This document shows positions 63,001 to 64,000 of a DNA stretch of 64,000 nt, piece after piece; the first letter of the stretch is position 1, and the number at the start of each line of letters is the position of its first letter. Source of the DNA: Mesorhizobium sp. DCY119. Its GTDB lineage: Bacteria > Pseudomonadota > Alphaproteobacteria > Rhizobiales > Rhizobiaceae. Below the pieces are notes generated by a model, which was not told where the DNA came from, searched no databases, and saw nothing but the letters and a program-made list of their open reading frames with translations. Both the position numbers and the translations under genes were made by a program. The stretch spans positions 3,968,501 through 4,032,500 of the forward strand of contig NZ_CP031834.1 in NCBI RefSeq assembly GCF_003590645.1, read 5' to 3'.

Positions 63001-63244
63001 GCGGCGTTTCATCTCATCGCATCATGGCGAACCGCAGCGGAGCATGGAGGGCGCGCAGGAGAGAACCCGGAGCAGCAACCGGAAGATGGCGAGATAAAAG
63101 CGGGCGAGGTGCGCCCCGGTCGGTTGGTTGTTTGTCAATGGGTTACGAGCGGCGTGCGCGATGTGCGCTGCTTACGCCTACATCGCGGCTCTCCCTCTTT
63201 TCCCACGTTCTCAATGCCTTGGCGCGATGCGCGGTGTCCCGCTC
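63001..63244. other. Intergenic stretch upstream of the relaxase; oriT candidate region
   Basis: About 240 nt between the transglycosylase stop and the relaxase start. An 83-codon ORF covers it (ATGA-coupled) but its Arg/Ser composition is not protein-like. The region contains CGCGATGT (63157-63164) and its exact complement ACATCGCG (63180-63187) around a 15-nt loop with GCTTACGCCTA. An inverted repeat just before a relaxase gene is where oriT normally lies. Confidence 0.4.
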
Positions 63245-64000
63245 ATGAGCGACGAACACGAGTTTCGCGTCCGCCTCGGGCGCATCCGATCCAGCAAGGC
63301 GCAGCGCGCGCGGCCCTTCATCGCCCAGGCACTAGCTGCCACCCAGCGCGCCGGCGGCCGGTTCTCCTATTCGGGCACCATCAGCCCCGGCAATCGCTCG
63401 CGGTTCGGACGCGGCAAGCGCGCCACCGTGCAGGCCAACCGCCTGCTTACCGGCCGCTCGCGTTTCGCCGTGATCAAGACGCGCGTCGTGCGACACTCCC
63501 GGCGTTCGGCGCCGGTGGGCGCACATCTGAGCTACCTGCGCCGGGAGGGCGTCACCCGGGACGGGGAGAAGGCGCGGCTGTTCGGGTCGGGTGGCGACGA
63601 CCTGGACGCGAAGGAGTTCACCGAGCGCTGCGAGGATGACAGGCACCATTTCCGCTTCATCGTCTCGCCTGAGGACGCGGGGGAGATGGCCGACCTCAAG
63701 GCGTTCACCCGCGAGTTGATGAGCCAGATGGAAAAGGATCTCGGCACGAAGCTCGACTGGGTATCGATCGATCACTGGAACACCGACAACCCGCACGTCC
63801 ATGTCATCCTGCGCGGCCGGACTGACGACGGCCAGGACCTCGTCATCTCGCGCGACTACATCTCGGAGGGGATGCGCGCGCGGGCCCAGGATTTGGTCAC
63901 CATGGAACTGGGGCCGCGCACCGTCCACGAGATCCGCCGCAACCTCGAGCGGCAGGTCGAGGCCGAACGCTGGACCAACCTCGACCGCCAACTCATGCGT
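63245..64000 (+). CDS. VirD2-like relaxase/mobilisation nuclease, 5' part (DUF3363 type)
   Basis: An open frame from ATG 63245 to the window edge with no stop: 252 codons. RLGRIRSSKAQRARPFIAQA at the N-terminus, HVGA-like APVGAHLSYLRREGVTRDG, FRFIVSPEDAGEMADL, then the histidine metal site WNTDNPHVHVILRG. This is the MobP/VirD2-like relaxase with C-terminal DUF3363 usual on these elements; the C-terminus is beyond the window. It nicks oriT and pilots DNA during conjugation. Confidence 0.9.
   Translation, partial: MSDEHEFRVRLGRIRSSKAQRARPFIAQALAATQRAGGRFSYSGTISPGNRSRFGRGKRATVQANRLLTGRSRFAVIKTRVVRHSRRSAPVGAHLSYLRREGVTRDGEKARLFGSGGDDLDAKEFTERCEDDRHHFRFIVSPEDAGEMADLKAFTRELMSQMEKDLGTKLDWVSIDHWNTDNPHVHVILRGRTDDGQDLVISRDYISEGMRARAQDLVTMELGPRTVHEIRRNLERQVEAERWTNLDRQLMR

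Noticed and set aside
62997-63248. 83-codon ORF coupled by ATGA to the lytic transglycosylase
   Set aside because: Arg/Ser/Ala-rich with no protein-like periodicity; it covers the likely oriT region and ends inside the relaxase start.

Overview
The window is GC-rich DNA with the gene content of an alphaproteobacterium. The pointers are an imuA-imuB-dnaE2 cassette behind a direct-repeat GAAC-N7-GAAC SOS box, a BigR/Blh sulfur-detoxification operon, and a RepA/ParA/DUF2840/TraF/DUF736/VirD2-type relaxase module common on integrative or conjugative elements of Hyphomicrobiales and Sphingomonadales. I cannot name the genus. No rRNA, intact tRNA, CRISPR array, transposase or integrase is visible.

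Left part (1-8.7 kb, minus strand): a ribose-type sugar ABC transporter operon (ATPase, permease, frameshifted binding protein) followed by an NAD(P)-dependent sugar epimerase/dehydrogenase and an unidentified partial protein. Next is a five-gene sulfide/persulfide operon (blh, bigR, two YeeE/YedE-type membrane proteins, TauE/SafE) behind a 13-bp perfect inverted repeat. A hipBA-like toxin-antitoxin pair and a multiply frameshifted pseudogene follow (9.1-11.4 kb).

Defence island (12-31 kb): a six-gene plus-strand operon encodes a RelA/SpoT-like protein, an 872-aa protein joining an RNA-polymerase-alpha-CTD-like region to a sigma-region-4-like region, a PLD-nuclease/superfamily II helicase, a 65-aa protein, an SMC-like ATPase and a 160-aa protein. 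It ends convergently on a complete minus-strand DNA phosphorothioation cluster, dndB-dndC-dndD-dndE-dndA. Beyond dndB lie a membrane-anchored methyltransferase, an HNH-HIT fusion, a second DGQHR (DndB-like) protein and a GIY-YIG nuclease. The six-gene operon sits where a phosphorothioate-linked restriction module would be expected, but I do not recognise it as DndFGH. It is the best candidate for an undescribed system.

Mutagenesis and unknown operon (31-40 kb): a dinB remnant, the SOS-controlled imuA-imuB-dnaE2 cassette, a three-gene operon of one membrane protein and two HExxH lipoproteins, and a HMCES/YedK-type SRAP protein.

Mobile-element backbone (40.5-64 kb, nearly all plus strand): ArdC, DUF2958, a large ParB, several small conserved unknowns, a strawberry-notch methyltransferase/helicase, a Toprim protein, a DUF2493 protein, DUF736 proteins, two XRE regulators with their operators, DUF6499/DUF2285 and AlpA-like regulators, RepA with an apparent origin inside its 3' end, ParA, an RHH protein, DUF2840, TraF, a lytic transglycosylase and the start of a relaxase. 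Two families of structured 5' leaders, each with compensatory base changes, precede key genes here (ardC/parB, and DUF2493/DUF736). Several genes carry single-base frameshifts, mostly in short homopolymers, so sequencing error and true decay both need to be considered.
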